The translations under genes and the position numbers were made by a program. Source: Lachnospiraceae bacterium (GTDB lineage: Bacteria > Bacillota > Clostridia > Lachnospirales > Lachnospiraceae). Taken from it: 64,000 nucleotides of DNA. Every line of letters starts with the position of its first letter. Position 1 is the stretch's first letter. Location of the stretch: assembly GCA_024684085.1 (NCBI GenBank), contig JAIKXM010000012.1, positions 1-64,000 on the forward strand. The letters run 5' to 3'. The notes under the pieces are model-generated. The model saw only the letters and a program-made list of their open reading frames with translations, did no database searches and had not been told where the DNA came from. Of this stretch, positions 1-8,849 are shown piece by piece.

Positions 1-144
1 ATCATAATTCTCTTGTGCTAAAAATCACATCATGCAGATTAAAAACCTCCAACTGCAGATCACTCATTGAGCAAACGATAACTCAATTTCTACATTTATA
101 CAATTAACAATTCATAAACATTTCTTAGCTTTTTGTAAAAAAGA

Positions 145-172
145 GACTCCCGGAATACACTTCCCGGGAGTC
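145..172 (-). terminator. Rho-independent terminator after the accessory genes
   Basis: Read on the minus strand, a 9-bp perfect stem (GACTCCCGG / CCGGGAGTC) closes a 10-base loop and is followed by TCTTTTTTAC. It lies about 100 bases past the stop of the 273-770 gene and should end the minus-strand transcript of the accessory patch. Confidence 0.75.
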
Positions 173-272
173 CGCCTTTTGATGTAAATCAGTTATATTA
201 TAGTTACTTACAACTTTTCACTTTCATTTTTCTCAATCCCATTGATGCTTTTGCCTCAATTACCAAATGCAT

Positions 273-770
273 CTACTTAATTTCTTCTATCTGTAAAATA
301 ACATTACCTAACGAATTATCATTATAATAACAAATTCTAAGATGCTGCCCGTTACCTTCTATAATACCTCCATGAGATCTGGCATTATTATAACCAGGAG
401 TTTCCGCAAAATCAGAATATTGAAATCTGACTCCATTGATTACAAAACTCTCCCTTTGATGTCCTTCATACGGCATGGGAGAAAAATCTTCTACAACACC
501 TTCTACAGTTTTATAATATCCCTCTTTGAATAGATTATTTGCTTTATAAGAATTATAAGTCACATAAAAAAACAGACCAACACCAGTAACAGCCGTTATA
601 ATCGATATGCTTAACAATAATAAACCCGCTTCTTTAGAATTTTCCAAAGTACTTCTTGATCTAAGCAAAAAAAATCTAATTAGAAAAGCACCTAATGCAA
701 TAATACCTCCACACAATAACGGTAAATAACTTAACTCAAAATGTATTTGATACAATAATTCACTTTCCAT
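273..770 (-). CDS. Small orphan membrane protein, possible immunity protein
   Basis: This is a 165-residue protein of unknown function. Two hydrophobic segments lie at about residues 15-37 and 48-70, and a soluble domain follows with a conserved-looking YSDF...ETPGYNNARSHGG block. AAGG stands seven bases before the ATG. Its start overlaps the end of the 760-1128 frame by 11 bases, so the two are probably co-translated. It lies directly downstream of an Rhs remnant, a typical position for an immunity gene of a polymorphic toxin. That role is inferred from position and membrane topology only. Confidence 0.7.
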   Translation of the reverse strand: MESELLYQIHFELSYLPLLCGGIIALGAFLIRFFLLRSRSTLENSKEAGLLLLSISIITAVTGVGLFFYVTYNSYKANNLFKEGYYKTVEGVVEDFSPMPYEGHQRESFVINGVRFQYSDFAETPGYNNARSHGGIIEGNGQHLRICYYNDNSLGNVILQIEEIK

Positions 771-1128
771 TACTCAACCTTTCTTCAATTATTTTATTAA
801 AAACTCCTCTTTCATCCAAATAATCCAATATTATTTCACTAAACCAAATCGAGTATGATGGATATACTTTATACTTTCCCACGGCAATCCGCTTAGTATA
901 AGTTCTTCTTAAATGTCCACATAGAGGCGAAAAGCCATATCCATATGATCCCCCAATACCCTTTGGGGCACCATCCCCATCCATCACCAAATCGACTCCG
1001 TAATGTTTAGGAAGCATGCCATAATTAATTGATCCTGCACTACCATATCCTTCTAAATCAAAAACTGTTTCATAATTTGTAATTGAAACAGACTCTGATG
1101 CCGAACCATAACACCAACCAGCGTTCAT
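760..1128 (-). CDS. Unrecognised 122-aa protein, possible detached Rhs toxin tip
   Basis: I do not recognise the family. The protein is rich in Gly and Tyr (for example YGSAGSINYGM and GIGGSYGYGFSP) and has no signal peptide or membrane segment. No ribosome binding site precedes the ATG. The frame stays open upstream for about 18 codons, overlapping the end of an Rhs-repeat remnant in another frame. It therefore may be the variable C-terminal domain of an Rhs toxin cut off by a frameshift, rather than an independent gene. The 11-base overlap with the next membrane-protein gene fits a toxin/immunity arrangement. Confidence 0.5.
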   Translation of the reverse strand: MNAGWCYGSASESVSITNYETVFDLEGYGSAGSINYGMLPKHYGVDLVMDGDGAPKGIGGSYGYGFSPLCGHLRRTYTKRIAVGKYKVYPSYSIWFSEIILDYLDERGVFNKIIEERLSNGK

Positions 1129-1135
1129 AGTGTCA

Positions 1136-1306
1136 TTAATAGTAGTAGGTGATGCGGTCTTTATCGGAAGTCTCGTTGATCAGCAGGTACTCATTGTAGA
1201 CATAGACCGTTGTGTTGCTCGTTGTCTTCCCTGATACAGTATCGCTGACGGTCTTATAGATTCTCTTTCCATCATTGTAATAATCATAGGCAAAAAAATA
1301 TTGCCG
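1136..1306 (-). pseudogene. Rhs/YD-repeat protein fragment
   Basis: Translated on the minus strand, this open segment, bounded by stops at both ends, has the cadence of Rhs/YD repeats: FAYDYYNDGKRIYKT, then TTVYVYNEYLLINET, then DRITYYY and a stop. These are the usual Y-D-x-G-R and YxYN-x-x-L-L elements. It has no start codon and covers only about 56 codons, whereas Rhs proteins normally exceed 1000 residues. It is best read as the relic of an Rhs polymorphic toxin core. The sequence from 1310 to 1447 shows nothing recognisable. Confidence 0.65.
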
Positions 1307-1447
1307 TCAATTATAATGCCCCGCGGCGGAATAAACATCCATTCAACACATATTAGTGTGTAGCCATCTCCGCTTCACACTGCATAATTCTTTCTGTCAT
1401 TGGCAAACATATCTACTTCTTGTTATCTGCCAACATCAAATATAATC

Positions 1448-1921
1448 TCAATTCATTCCTCTTGACATTTGTCTTTTATACAAAAAGACAAACATTAATA
1501 TGAAGAATACAAACACAGCAACAGTAAATACAAACGCTTTATAAGACTGTAAATAACCAACCCATAGAAGAAGAAATAACAGATTAAACAACCCACACAG
1601 GAAAGAAATAGTTATCTTCCTATCGTATTTCTCATCAGCCAAATGTGCCTTATTATTAATAATCTTAACCAAGAAAGCCTCACCTTGCTTTAGTTTTAAC
1701 CCTTCCTTCTCGAGTACGCATAAGCGCCCTTCTCGATCCATATTATCCACATAGTTTATTATATAAAAGCTTGGTCTGGCGGCAATAAACGTCCTATCTT
1801 TTACGATCACTTCTGTTGATAATGATAAAAATGATAGTTCCTTTTCTTTTCTCGTTTTCAATACCTGATATCCAGAAAAAGTAACCATAAATACCAAAAT
1901 AATAATCATTCCAAAAAACAT
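1448..1921 (-). CDS. Small orphan membrane protein
   Basis: This 157-residue protein is of unknown function. It has an N-terminal hydrophobic segment (residues 2-19), a soluble middle that looks beta-rich (about residues 30-98), and two adjacent C-terminal membrane segments (about 105-123 and 127-148) ending in a basic tail. GGGAGG stands four bases before the ATG, a good ribosome binding site. It sits among other orphan membrane proteins beside an Rhs relic, so an immunity-type function is possible, but nothing in the sequence proves it. Confidence 0.65.
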   Translation of the reverse strand: MFFGMIIILVFMVTFSGYQVLKTRKEKELSFLSLSTEVIVKDRTFIAARPSFYIINYVDNMDREGRLCVLEKEGLKLKQGEAFLVKIINNKAHLADEKYDRKITISFLCGLFNLLFLLLWVGYLQSYKAFVFTVAVFVFFILMFVFLYKRQMSRGMN

Positions 1922-2124
1922 AATACCTCCCGTATCATTTTTCCTTCATATATTGCTATTTTTTTATTGATTCCTTCTATCCCTTACCTAAGGTATGCTG
2001 CGGTTTCGGGCAATGAGACACGTGTGAATGGAAAACGCGGCAACAGATGTAATCTAACAATCAGAGGCCTGTACATATTGCATATATGTATCAGGATTTT
2101 TAGCTTTTGTACTTTTACTACAGA

Positions 2125-2565
2125 TTATTCAATCACTTCATCGACTTTATCAATTCTTTTAATGACTTTAGACCGGGCAAAATACTCTACTTTCGCTTTA
2201 TTTCCAATTCCAATTTCTTTTAACACCTTATCTGATCTGTCTAAAAAAATTAGTTCTTCACATAAAGAATTAGAATCTTCTAAAAACAATCTATACGTCT
2301 TTGTGCTAGGCCATGCATCATTTTGCGTAAACACATATTCATATTTTTTCATGATTACTAATTTTTCTTCAGAACCTTTTAGAATGTCAACAACTAACAA
2401 GATCGCTTTTTTAAGATCAATAATCATTTCCCAGAAAGCTAGAATAATACAAATAAGCAAAATAAATCGCTTATTCAAAACGGAATAAACCATAAAAAGA
2501 ATAACCCCCGGTAGCAATAAGAGTTCCGCCACACCTTCGCTTACTATTTTTTTATATTTACTCAT
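2125..2565 (-). CDS. Small orphan membrane protein
   Basis: This 146-residue protein has two N-terminal hydrophobic segments (about residues 14-30 and 33-50) and a charged cytoplasmic or surface domain after residue 62. Its ATG follows the stop of the 2566-2832 gene without a gap (TAAATG), and the ribosome binding site GGAG lies inside the last codons of that gene, so the pair is translationally coupled. No family is recognised. Position beside the Rhs relic makes it another candidate immunity-like gene. Confidence 0.65.
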   Translation of the reverse strand: MSKYKKIVSEGVAELLLLPGVILFMVYSVLNKRFILLICIILAFWEMIIDLKKAILLVVDILKGSEEKLVIMKKYEYVFTQNDAWPSTKTYRLFLEDSNSLCEELIFLDRSDKVLKEIGIGNKAKVEYFARSKVIKRIDKVDEVIE

Positions 2566-2832
2566 TTAATAACTCCATAACAAAACTTTCAAATCCCCCA
2601 ACTGATGGTGAATAAACACCAAATTAACTATAGGCCATAACAGATAAGCGATAACAAAACCGTAGATGAACGAAATCAAAACATTAAAGAACTTGTTAAC
2701 GTTGAAGACAAAATCTTTGCTTCCGTTATGTAATAAATAATTAAAACTGATAGAGATCAAAGCACATCCGGTTAATACAAATCCCCCAACAACCGTCAGC
2801 ATTAAAATAGGCTTTTTCTTTATTTGTTTCAT
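2566..2832 (-). CDS. Small two-helix membrane protein
   Basis: This is an 88-residue protein, mostly hydrophobic, with membrane segments near residues 9-29 and 46-72. I start it at the internal ATG at 2832 because GAGGG lies nine bases upstream. The ATG at 2862 has AAGG touching the start codon, which is too close. It is coupled to the downstream 2125-2565 gene. Function is unknown. Confidence 0.5.
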   Translation of the reverse strand: MKQIKKKPILMLTVVGGFVLTGCALISISFNYLLHNGSKDFVFNVNKFFNVLISFIYGFVIAYLLWPIVNLVFIHHQLGDLKVLLWSY

Positions 2833-2919
2833 ATACCTTAACCCTCTTACTTTGTTAGGCATCCTTATCTGAATTACATGTACAAAATATCATACCGTCC
2901 TAATACAGTCAAAGAAATA

Positions 2920-2969
2920 CGGCCTAAATCAGAAGATCTGACATTTCCGTACAACAATTGACATTTATA
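2920..2969. repeat. 50-bp direct repeat, copy 1
   Basis: About 50 bases starting CGGCCTAAATCAGAAGATCT and ending ATTGACATTTATA recur at 3238-3287 with about four mismatches. This copy lies upstream (minus strand) of the small membrane gene pair. Confidence 0.75.
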
Positions 2970-2975
2970 GGCAAA

Positions 2976-3005
2976 AACTCCCGACGTATACCAACGCCGG
3001 GAGTT
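2976..3005 (-). terminator. Terminator for the ABC exporter / polymerase IV operon
   Basis: On the minus strand AACTCCCGGCG pairs with CGTCGGGAGTT (one mismatch) around an 8-base loop and runs into TTTTTGCC. It is the first terminator after the stop of the permease gene at 3299. Its GACTCCCG-type stem resembles the terminator at 145-172. Confidence 0.75.
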
Positions 3006-3095
3006 CAATCCTAATTATTATTTCGGGTTAGAATCTTAATCTCTTAATCTCCTATTGAAACTAAGCCCATTCACTTGACTATGCTGCATCCTTTA

Positions 3096-3227
3096 TTATT
3101 TTTTAAAAACTTCTTTTGCACCTTCGGCGCGCAGAGCCTCCACTGTAATTCTTGTTTGTTCTGCCAAAGTATTTGCTCTACCGCTTCTAAATTATTCCGC
3201 ACATAATGACCTCTGTCTATCAGTCAT
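3096..3227 (-). pseudogene. Broken mini-gene with an in-frame stop
   Basis: Starting from ATG at 3227 the minus strand reads MTDRQRSLCAE, stop, FRSGRANTLAEQTRITVEAL, RAEGAKEVFKK, then a double stop. The texture after the stop is plainly protein-like, and the stop (TAA at 3192-3194) is one base away from a Tyr codon. I read it as a 43-codon gene or gene end killed by one nonsense change. The family is not recognised. The remaining bases between 2863 and 3298 hold the 50-bp repeats and a terminator. Confidence 0.4.
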
Positions 3228-3237
3228 CTCAAGGATT

Positions 3238-3287
3238 CGGCCTAAATCAGAAGATCTGACATTTTCGTGCAACAATTGAGATTTATA
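3238..3287. repeat. 50-bp direct repeat, copy 2
   Basis: Second copy of the repeat at 2920-2969. It lies between the end of the permease gene and the broken mini-gene. Confidence 0.75.
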
Positions 3288-3298
3288 ATCACAAAATA

Positions 3299-4567
3299 TC
3301 ATTCATATCTTAAAGCTTCGATCGGATCGAGTCTTGCAGCCTTGTCAGCAGGATAATATCCGAAGAATATTCCTATTGCCATTGAGAAAGTAATAGCGAT
3401 TATTATCGAACTAACCGATATCGCAACCGCACATTCAATAATCTTGGTAAACAGTATACCCAGCAGAACTCCCAGTATGATACCGATGATACCGCCTATC
3501 ACACATATAACGATAGCTTCTACGATAAACTGCATCCTTATAGATGTATTGGTAGCTCCGACAGCCTTTCTGATACCGATCTCTCGTGTACGCTCCGTGA
3601 TAGACACCAGCATTATATTCATTACACCGATACCGCCTACAAGAAGAGCTATACCTGCGATAACGGATATCGCCGCCGTAGTAGCACCCATGATAGTGCT
3701 AAGACTCTCCACCAGAGAAGCCATATTGAAGACGACAACATTGTAATAATCATTCCTGCTGTAGTACATATCATTGATATACTTCTGCAATCTTCCGGTG
3801 AACTTATCGGAATCCACATCTGACTCAGTAGCAACACTGAAAACACCCAGCTTCTCTGAATGGACTATATTACTTGCTGTTCTGAAGGGAATATATGCCA
3901 AGGACATCATATCTTTACGATCAGTAGTCAGTCCCATAAGGATATTACTGTCATCCATTTCATATTCATATACGCCCGCTATGATATATGCGTACTCTTT
4001 ATTACCGAGATTAGCTGTTATCCTGGAACCGACAGCCGCCTCCATATCTCCGCCAAAGAGATTCTCAACTACGATATCGGATACAATGCACACATCCCTG
4101 GCTTCTTCCATCTCATTCAAAGAGAAATATCTGCCTGCCAGAAGATTAAGATCTTCGCTACTCAGATATCCGTAATTAGTCCCGATCAGCTCGATATTGG
4201 CGGTCTTCTTACCATTCTCAGCCTTGCCGTCACCTATTGTCCTGCTGACCATGATATACTTGATCTCTTCACTGAATGTCTCGCATACATCCTCGGCTAT
4301 ATCATAAGTCAACAGATCATCAATGGTCATCTCTCTGTAAGTGTCCATATCCTTATCGGTACGCTCACTGACATAGACCTCGATATTATTGGCTCCCATG
4401 CTGAACATCTCGGAGTTCATCTGTTCCTTAAGCGAATTACCCACTGTCATTATTGCGATAACGGAACTGATTCCGATTATTATTCCGAGCATCGTAAGGA
4501 AGGATCTCATCTTATTGGCCTTAAGACTGAAAAGCGCAAGTTTTATATTCTCTAACAGAAGATTCAT
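3299..4567 (-). CDS. MacB/FtsX-type ABC transporter permease
   Basis: This 422-residue inner-membrane permease of the MacB/LolC type has one N-terminal membrane helix (about 20-40), a large extracytoplasmic MacB-PCD domain (about 45-280), then three membrane helices (about 295-410). The cytoplasmic loop [17 protein letters not shown] and the C-terminal [17 protein letters not shown] are characteristic of this family. It overlaps the ATPase gene by four bases (ATGA). With the ATPase and the HlyD-type adaptor it should form a tripartite mechanotransmission-type exporter for an antimicrobial, lipid or peptide. Substrate cannot be told. Confidence 0.93.
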   Translation of the reverse strand: MNLLLENIKLALFSLKANKMRSFLTMLGIIIGISSVIAIMTVGNSLKEQMNSEMFSMGANNIEVYVSERTDKDMDTYREMTIDDLLTYDIAEDVCETFSEEIKYIMVSRTIGDGKAENGKKTANIELIGTNYGYLSSEDLNLLAGRYFSLNEMEEARDVCIVSDIVVENLFGGDMEAAVGSRITANLGNKEYAYIIAGVYEYEMDDSNILMGLTTDRKDMMSLAYIPFRTASNIVHSEKLGVFSVATESDVDSDKFTGRLQKYINDMYYSRNDYYNVVVFNMASLVESLSTIMGATTAAISVIAGIALLVGGIGVMNIMLVSITERTREIGIRKAVGATNTSIRMQFIVEAIVICVIGGIIGIILGVLLGILFTKIIECAVAISVSSIIIAITFSMAIGIFFGYYPADKAARLDPIEALRYE

Positions 4568-5283
4568 GACCTGCCTCCTTTCGTCTCGCCTATGATGCTA
4601 CCGTCACTTATCGTTATTATCCTCTCGCATTCCGACGCAAGTGTCTTGGAATGTGTGATAAGCACAACGGTCTTATTCTGCTCCTCATGAAGCTTATGGA
4701 AGATATCCATAACCAATCGACCCGTAGCAGAATCAAGCGCACCCGTAGGTTCGTCGGCAAGAATTATCGCAGGATCACAAGCCATCGCTCTTGCTATGGC
4801 CACCCTCTGCTTCTGACCGCCCGAGAGCTCCTCCGGAAGATGATCCATTCTGTCACCCATTCCGACCATCTCAAGCAATTCCTTCGCGCGCTCATTCCTC
4901 TTCGCCGCAGGCATGCCCGAATACAACAAAGGCATCTCCACATTATATAATGCATTAGTCTTAGGTATAAGATTATAAGTCTGGAAAACAAACCCGATCT
5001 TTTGATTTCTTATCCCCGACAATTCCGTATCATGCGCAGACGAAACATCTATCCCATCCAACAGGTATGTGCCTGCGGTAGGCCTGTCCAAAGAGCCTAT
5101 GATATTCATAAGAGTAGACTTACCCGAACCCGATTCTCCGACTATCGCAACAAAATCTCCCTTATTGATATCAAGATCTATTCCCTTAAGTACTTCAAGT
5201 TCATTGGGGCGACCGATAAAATACTTCTTAACGATCCCCCTCATCGTGATCACTTTTTCGGAGTCTGTAGTATTAGTATTCAA
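4564..5283 (-). CDS. MacB/LolD-type ABC transporter ATP-binding protein
   Basis: This 239-residue ATPase drives the adjacent permease. Walker [10 protein letters not shown] is at residues 49-57, the signature LSGGQ at 153-157 and Walker B ILADE at 174-178, followed by PTGALD. I choose the TTG at 5283 because it follows the adaptor stop by one base and the ribosome binding site GGGAGGA lies in the adaptor's last codons. The frame is open 15 codons further, to 5328, but that would overlap the adaptor by 44 bases. The tight spacing marks an operon. Confidence 0.93.
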   Translation of the reverse strand: MNTNTTDSEKVITMRGIVKKYFIGRPNELEVLKGIDLDINKGDFVAIVGESGSGKSTLMNIIGSLDRPTAGTYLLDGIDVSSAHDTELSGIRNQKIGFVFQTYNLIPKTNALYNVEMPLLYSGMPAAKRNERAKELLEMVGMGDRMDHLPEELSGGQKQRVAIARAMACDPAIILADEPTGALDSATGRLVMDIFHKLHEEQNKTVVLITHSKTLASECERIITISDGSIIGETKGGRS

Positions 5284-5284
5284 C

Positions 5285-6766
5285 CTACATTCCTCCCATC
5301 GCACCTGATTGCATAAGCAATTCATCAAGATTTGTTCCTAAGCCGTTGCTTGGCAGTATAACTTCCATACCTTCGGTCAACTGCTCCGAACCGATCTCTG
5401 TATAGTATCCGCTCTCTGCTCCCTTGGTGACGAAGATCTTCTTACGAGGGATCTTGAACATATCGTCTTCTCTTATCTCACCGTTCACTTCATCCCTGAC
5501 TTCAATATATGCATTACCGTCTTCATCCGTAAGGACGGCATCGTAAGGAACGGCAAAGACATCATTGACTTCATCTGTGATGATACTGATCTTGGCAGTC
5601 ATATCCATCCTGATATCAGGATATTTCTCATCCATTGATATGATAACTTCGTATGAAACGGTAGTCTGCGAACCTGTTCCCTGAATATCGGCTCTGGGAG
5701 CAATGGACTCTACCTTACCTTTTCTGATCTCTTCTTCATTGGAATAAGTCTTAAATTCAACTCTCTGACCAACAGCGATCTTATTGATATCATATTCATC
5801 TATGGATGTCTTGATCTTATATACACTGTCATCTTCTATAACAACAGACTGCTGTCCTGTATAAGTATCTCCAACCTCAAGATTGACTGAAGTTACAAGA
5901 CCACTGACAGGAGCTACAACAGTACAACTCTCAAGCTGATCCTCATACTGTCTTACAGCCTTTTCTGCCGAATCATCCGCAATGCTGTTATTATTACGTG
6001 TTATGGTAAGGTTATTGGCTCTATCCGCATATGCCACATCAGCGCTGAGAACCGAATCATCCCTGGTCTGTTTAGCCTTCTCCAATGTACTCTCGGCAGC
6101 TTCGGCACTCTGATCAGCAGATTCTATGAGTTGCATTTTTGACGATATATCAAGAGTATCATTTCCCTCTTTGATATTTTCAATATAAGTATAATAATTA
6201 TTCTCTGTAGCATCCAAAATCGAAGCCTGCAACTGATGATCCTTGGCAATATCATATTCACGTGTTGCCTGATCTACCTGTTCAGCTGTACGCTCCTTAG
6301 TCTTATCAAGATCTATCTTGGCAAGATTAAGACTTCTCTCCGCCATTATCTCATTGATCCTGGCATTCTCTCTTGTCACATTGAGATTATTCTCCGCGTC
6401 GGCAAGATCCTTCTCTATCTCCTCAGAATCCAGTGAGAATATAACATCGCCCGCTTTAACATAATCTCCTGTCTTAACATTGACGGCAGTAACTTTGACT
6501 CCACTGACATCTGCAATAATGGTGTTCTCATCAAGACTTACCACTCTTCCCACTGCCGAAACAGTCTCAGTCAGGTCTTTTTTCTCAAGAGAATAAGTCT
6601 GAACATTACCTGCAAGCAATTCCTTTGAAGCCTTAACCGAACTGTATATATTAAGGCCCAGGAAGATTACGATCAGAGCGATCACGCAGATAACTACGAT
6701 CCTATTCTTATTCTTCTTTGACATTCCGGACTTCTTAATGTTCCCCGATGTTGTTTTCTTTTTCAT
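5285..6766 (-). CDS. HlyD/MacA-type efflux adaptor
   Basis: This 493-residue membrane-fusion protein has an N-terminal basic stretch and one membrane helix (about 22-42). A lipoyl-like half-motif follows (about 85-115, SGVKVTAVNVKTGDYVKAGD), then a long alpha-helical coiled-coil arm (about 115-280), the second lipoyl half (VVAPVSGLVTSVNLEVGD, 283-300), and beta-barrel domains. It would link the MacB-type permease to the outside of the cell. The gene starts inside the stop of polymerase IV (ATGA overlap), with AGAGG eight bases upstream. The ATPase starts one base after its stop. Confidence 0.92.
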   Translation of the reverse strand: MKKKTTSGNIKKSGMSKKNKNRIVVICVIALIVIFLGLNIYSSVKASKELLAGNVQTYSLEKKDLTETVSAVGRVVSLDENTIIADVSGVKVTAVNVKTGDYVKAGDVIFSLDSEEIEKDLADAENNLNVTRENARINEIMAERSLNLAKIDLDKTKERTAEQVDQATREYDIAKDHQLQASILDATENNYYTYIENIKEGNDTLDISSKMQLIESADQSAEAAESTLEKAKQTRDDSVLSADVAYADRANNLTITRNNNSIADDSAEKAVRQYEDQLESCTVVAPVSGLVTSVNLEVGDTYTGQQSVVIEDDSVYKIKTSIDEYDINKIAVGQRVEFKTYSNEEEIRKGKVESIAPRADIQGTGSQTTVSYEVIISMDEKYPDIRMDMTAKISIITDEVNDVFAVPYDAVLTDEDGNAYIEVRDEVNGEIREDDMFKIPRKKIFVTKGAESGYYTEIGSEQLTEGMEVILPSNGLGTNLDELLMQSGAMGGM

Positions 6767-7986
6767 AACTGATTGCCTCTTTTCACAATATCCTTTCCCA
6801 TTTTTTTCCGCAAGGCATCCATAGCGGCTTCGGCCTTAGCCTTCTTCTCATAAGCCACTTCCGCCTTACTATCCGAATATAAATATCCCCCTTTGTAATC
6901 TTCAAACAGAGACATCTGATGATACTCATCCCTGTCTATCTTGCTAACCCTTACACCAAGCTGTCTGATCGGACGTCTGCCGTCCCATACACACCTGAGC
7001 AGCTCCATGGACTTCTTTCGTATCTCAACCGCATCCGCAGTACTTCGGTCGATCGTCATCTGCCGGCTTACATGCGAAAAGTCAGAATATCGAACCGATA
7101 CACTGACACATCCTCCAACCACCTTATCTTCTCTGAGCCTTCTGCATACGGAATCGCACAGAGAATCGATCACCTTCTCCGCAGTCTCATAGTCCTCCAC
7201 ATTAACCGCTGTGGTGGTGCTGTGGCCGTAACCCTTTTGTATACCTTCATCATAACCTGTGGGATCTATGTCCGCCCCATTGGCATATTCCCACAAAGCA
7301 ACTCCGAACTTACCGAGATTGCCCTCTATGACACTTCTGTCACTTTTTGCGAGATCTTCTATTGTTATTATCCCCAGATTCCGCATTGCCTTAGTCATAC
7401 TCTTTCCGGCGTAGAGCATATCAGATACCGGAAGCGGCCACATCTTGGTCTTAACCTCATCCGGAAACAGTGTATGAACCTTGTCGGGCTTGGAGAAATC
7501 TCCCGCCATCTTGGCAAGGATGAATTGCGTCGACACTCCGATATTCACTGTGAACCCCAGAGTCTCCTTGATCTCATCCTTTAATGAATATGCGAACTTT
7601 ACCATATCCCCATACATGGATTCGTATCCGTCGAATACGACCCAGGCTTCATCGATACTATACTGAATGATATTATCGGAATACTTACCCAGGAGGGATA
7701 TGAACTGATCCGAATAGCGCTTATATGTCCTGTAGTCAGACGGAACCACGATAAGTCCCGGGCACTTGCGCCTTGCGGAAGCCACCGGTTCAGCCGTTTT
7801 GATCCCATAGGAAGCTGCCGGCACGGATTTAGCCAGCACTATTCCTCTTCGGGACATCTCATCCCCTCCTACTATGGAGGGAACAGTGCGAAGGTCATCT
7901 GTCTCTCCCAATTCCCTTATCCTGTAAACAGCCGACCAGGATAGGAAAGCACTGTTAACATCTACATGAAAAATAATTCTGTCCAT
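6763..7986 (-). CDS. dinB: DNA polymerase IV (Y-family translesion polymerase)
   Basis: This 407-residue Y-family polymerase copies damaged templates without proofreading. Metal-binding residues are visible: Asp9 in FHVDVNSAF, and Asp112-Glu113 in YSIDEAW. A little-finger domain follows after about residue 235. Length is normal, although the extreme C terminus lacks an obvious beta-clamp motif. Its stop overlaps the start of the efflux adaptor (ATGA), which is unusual company for a dinB gene and suggests co-translation with the exporter. Confidence 0.93.
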   Translation of the reverse strand: MDRIIFHVDVNSAFLSWSAVYRIRELGETDDLRTVPSIVGGDEMSRRGIVLAKSVPAASYGIKTAEPVASARRKCPGLIVVPSDYRTYKRYSDQFISLLGKYSDNIIQYSIDEAWVVFDGYESMYGDMVKFAYSLKDEIKETLGFTVNIGVSTQFILAKMAGDFSKPDKVHTLFPDEVKTKMWPLPVSDMLYAGKSMTKAMRNLGIITIEDLAKSDRSVIEGNLGKFGVALWEYANGADIDPTGYDEGIQKGYGHSTTTAVNVEDYETAEKVIDSLCDSVCRRLREDKVVGGCVSVSVRYSDFSHVSRQMTIDRSTADAVEIRKKSMELLRCVWDGRRPIRQLGVRVSKIDRDEYHQMSLFEDYKGGYLYSDSKAEVAYEKKAKAEAAMDALRKKMGKDIVKRGNQL

Positions 7987-7998
7987 TTCTGCAAGATC

Positions 7999-8703
7999 TT
8001 ATAAAGTCTTCTTGAATCTTCTGAAATCTCCTACAGCCTTTATTCCTATCTTGACGATCTTCTTGATATCAATGGAATTGGTACCCTTCTGTCTCGCCTT
8101 AAAAGAGATCTCCCTGAATGTGATCTTCTCCTTATAATGACTGAAGAATACCACAAGCATAATATTGGGAAGATTATAATCCGGATCAAATCTGTCCAGA
8201 TACTTGGATAACATTGAGCAACGGATAAGTCTGAACGGAGCGTTGGCATCCTCTACCTTAACACCAAAGATAATGCGGAGCAACAGACATACCGTATTCT
8301 CCACCATCTTACGCGACTTACCGTCACCTCTTACAACTCTGTTACCGATCACTGCATCATAAGATCCTCTCAGATCCCAGAAAGCTTTGAATTCGGCAGG
8401 ATCGGTCTGTCCGTCAGAATCTGTCTGGAACACATAGTCCGCTCTCTCAGAGGCGTACTTATATAGAGCAATGACCTTAGGGCCATGCTGTTTGCCCGTA
8501 TCCGATAATATGACAAGCTTGTCATATTCCTTTTGCAGGTTCTCAAGAACCTCATGAGTATTATCACTGCTTCCGCTGTCAGCTATAACAAGTCTTGAGT
8601 CCTCGCTCCCCAGTGCAAGCACCGGATACCAGTTCTTAACCGTCTCTTCGATATTCTCGCCTTCATTATATGCAGGCATTACAATATACAAAGTATCTCC
8701 CAT
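7999..8703 (-). CDS. Family 2 glycosyltransferase
   Basis: This 234-residue GT-A transferase has the MPAYNEGENIEETV N terminus and the DTDGQTDPAEF acceptor/metal block near residue 90. No membrane helix is evident, so it probably acts on a lipid-linked or soluble acceptor from the cytoplasm. The ATG at 8703 is chosen because GGAGGAG stands seven bases upstream. The frame extends 10 codons further to 8733, and that extension is a degenerate copy of the rfbG tail (see the repeat at 8710-8849). Confidence 0.88.
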   Translation of the reverse strand: MGDTLYIVMPAYNEGENIEETVKNWYPVLALGSEDSRLVIADSGSSDNTHEVLENLQKEYDKLVILSDTGKQHGPKVIALYKYASERADYVFQTDSDGQTDPAEFKAFWDLRGSYDAVIGNRVVRGDGKSRKMVENTVCLLLRIIFGVKVEDANAPFRLIRCSMLSKYLDRFDPDYNLPNIMLVVFFSHYKEKITFREISFKARQKGTNSIDIKKIVKIGIKAVGDFRRFKKTL

Positions 8704-8709
8704 TTTTTT

Positions 8710-8849
8710 GCTCCTCCATAACCGCAAGCCCAATTTTACTTAATAGGGTCGGATGTCCGTTTTTGCAATGCCGTGCACAGAACGCACGTCAGCAAAAAAG
8801 GCTCCTTCTTAACCGCAAGCTATATCTAACTTAGTACCGTCGGATGTCC
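8710..8849. repeat. Duplicated rfbG tail and ribosome-binding region (91-bp offset)
   Basis: Bases 8801-8849 (last codons of rfbG, its stop and a GGAGC motif) recur, imperfectly, at 8710-8758. Both copies share GGACATCCGAC, TAAGT, GCTTGCGGTTA and GGAGC in the same order on the minus strand. Between them lies a hairpin (8760-8798) with TTTTTGC / GCAAAAA and CGTGC / GCACG arms. Confidence 0.75.

Noticed and set aside
1967-2488. 173-codon plus-strand frame opposite the orphan membrane protein at 2125-2565
   Set aside because: The minus-strand frame has a ribosome binding site inside the preceding gene and a sensible two-helix topology. The plus frame has neither.
3860-4555. 231-codon plus-strand frame opposite the permease
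   Set aside because: Antisense to a complete MacB-type permease, with no supporting signal.
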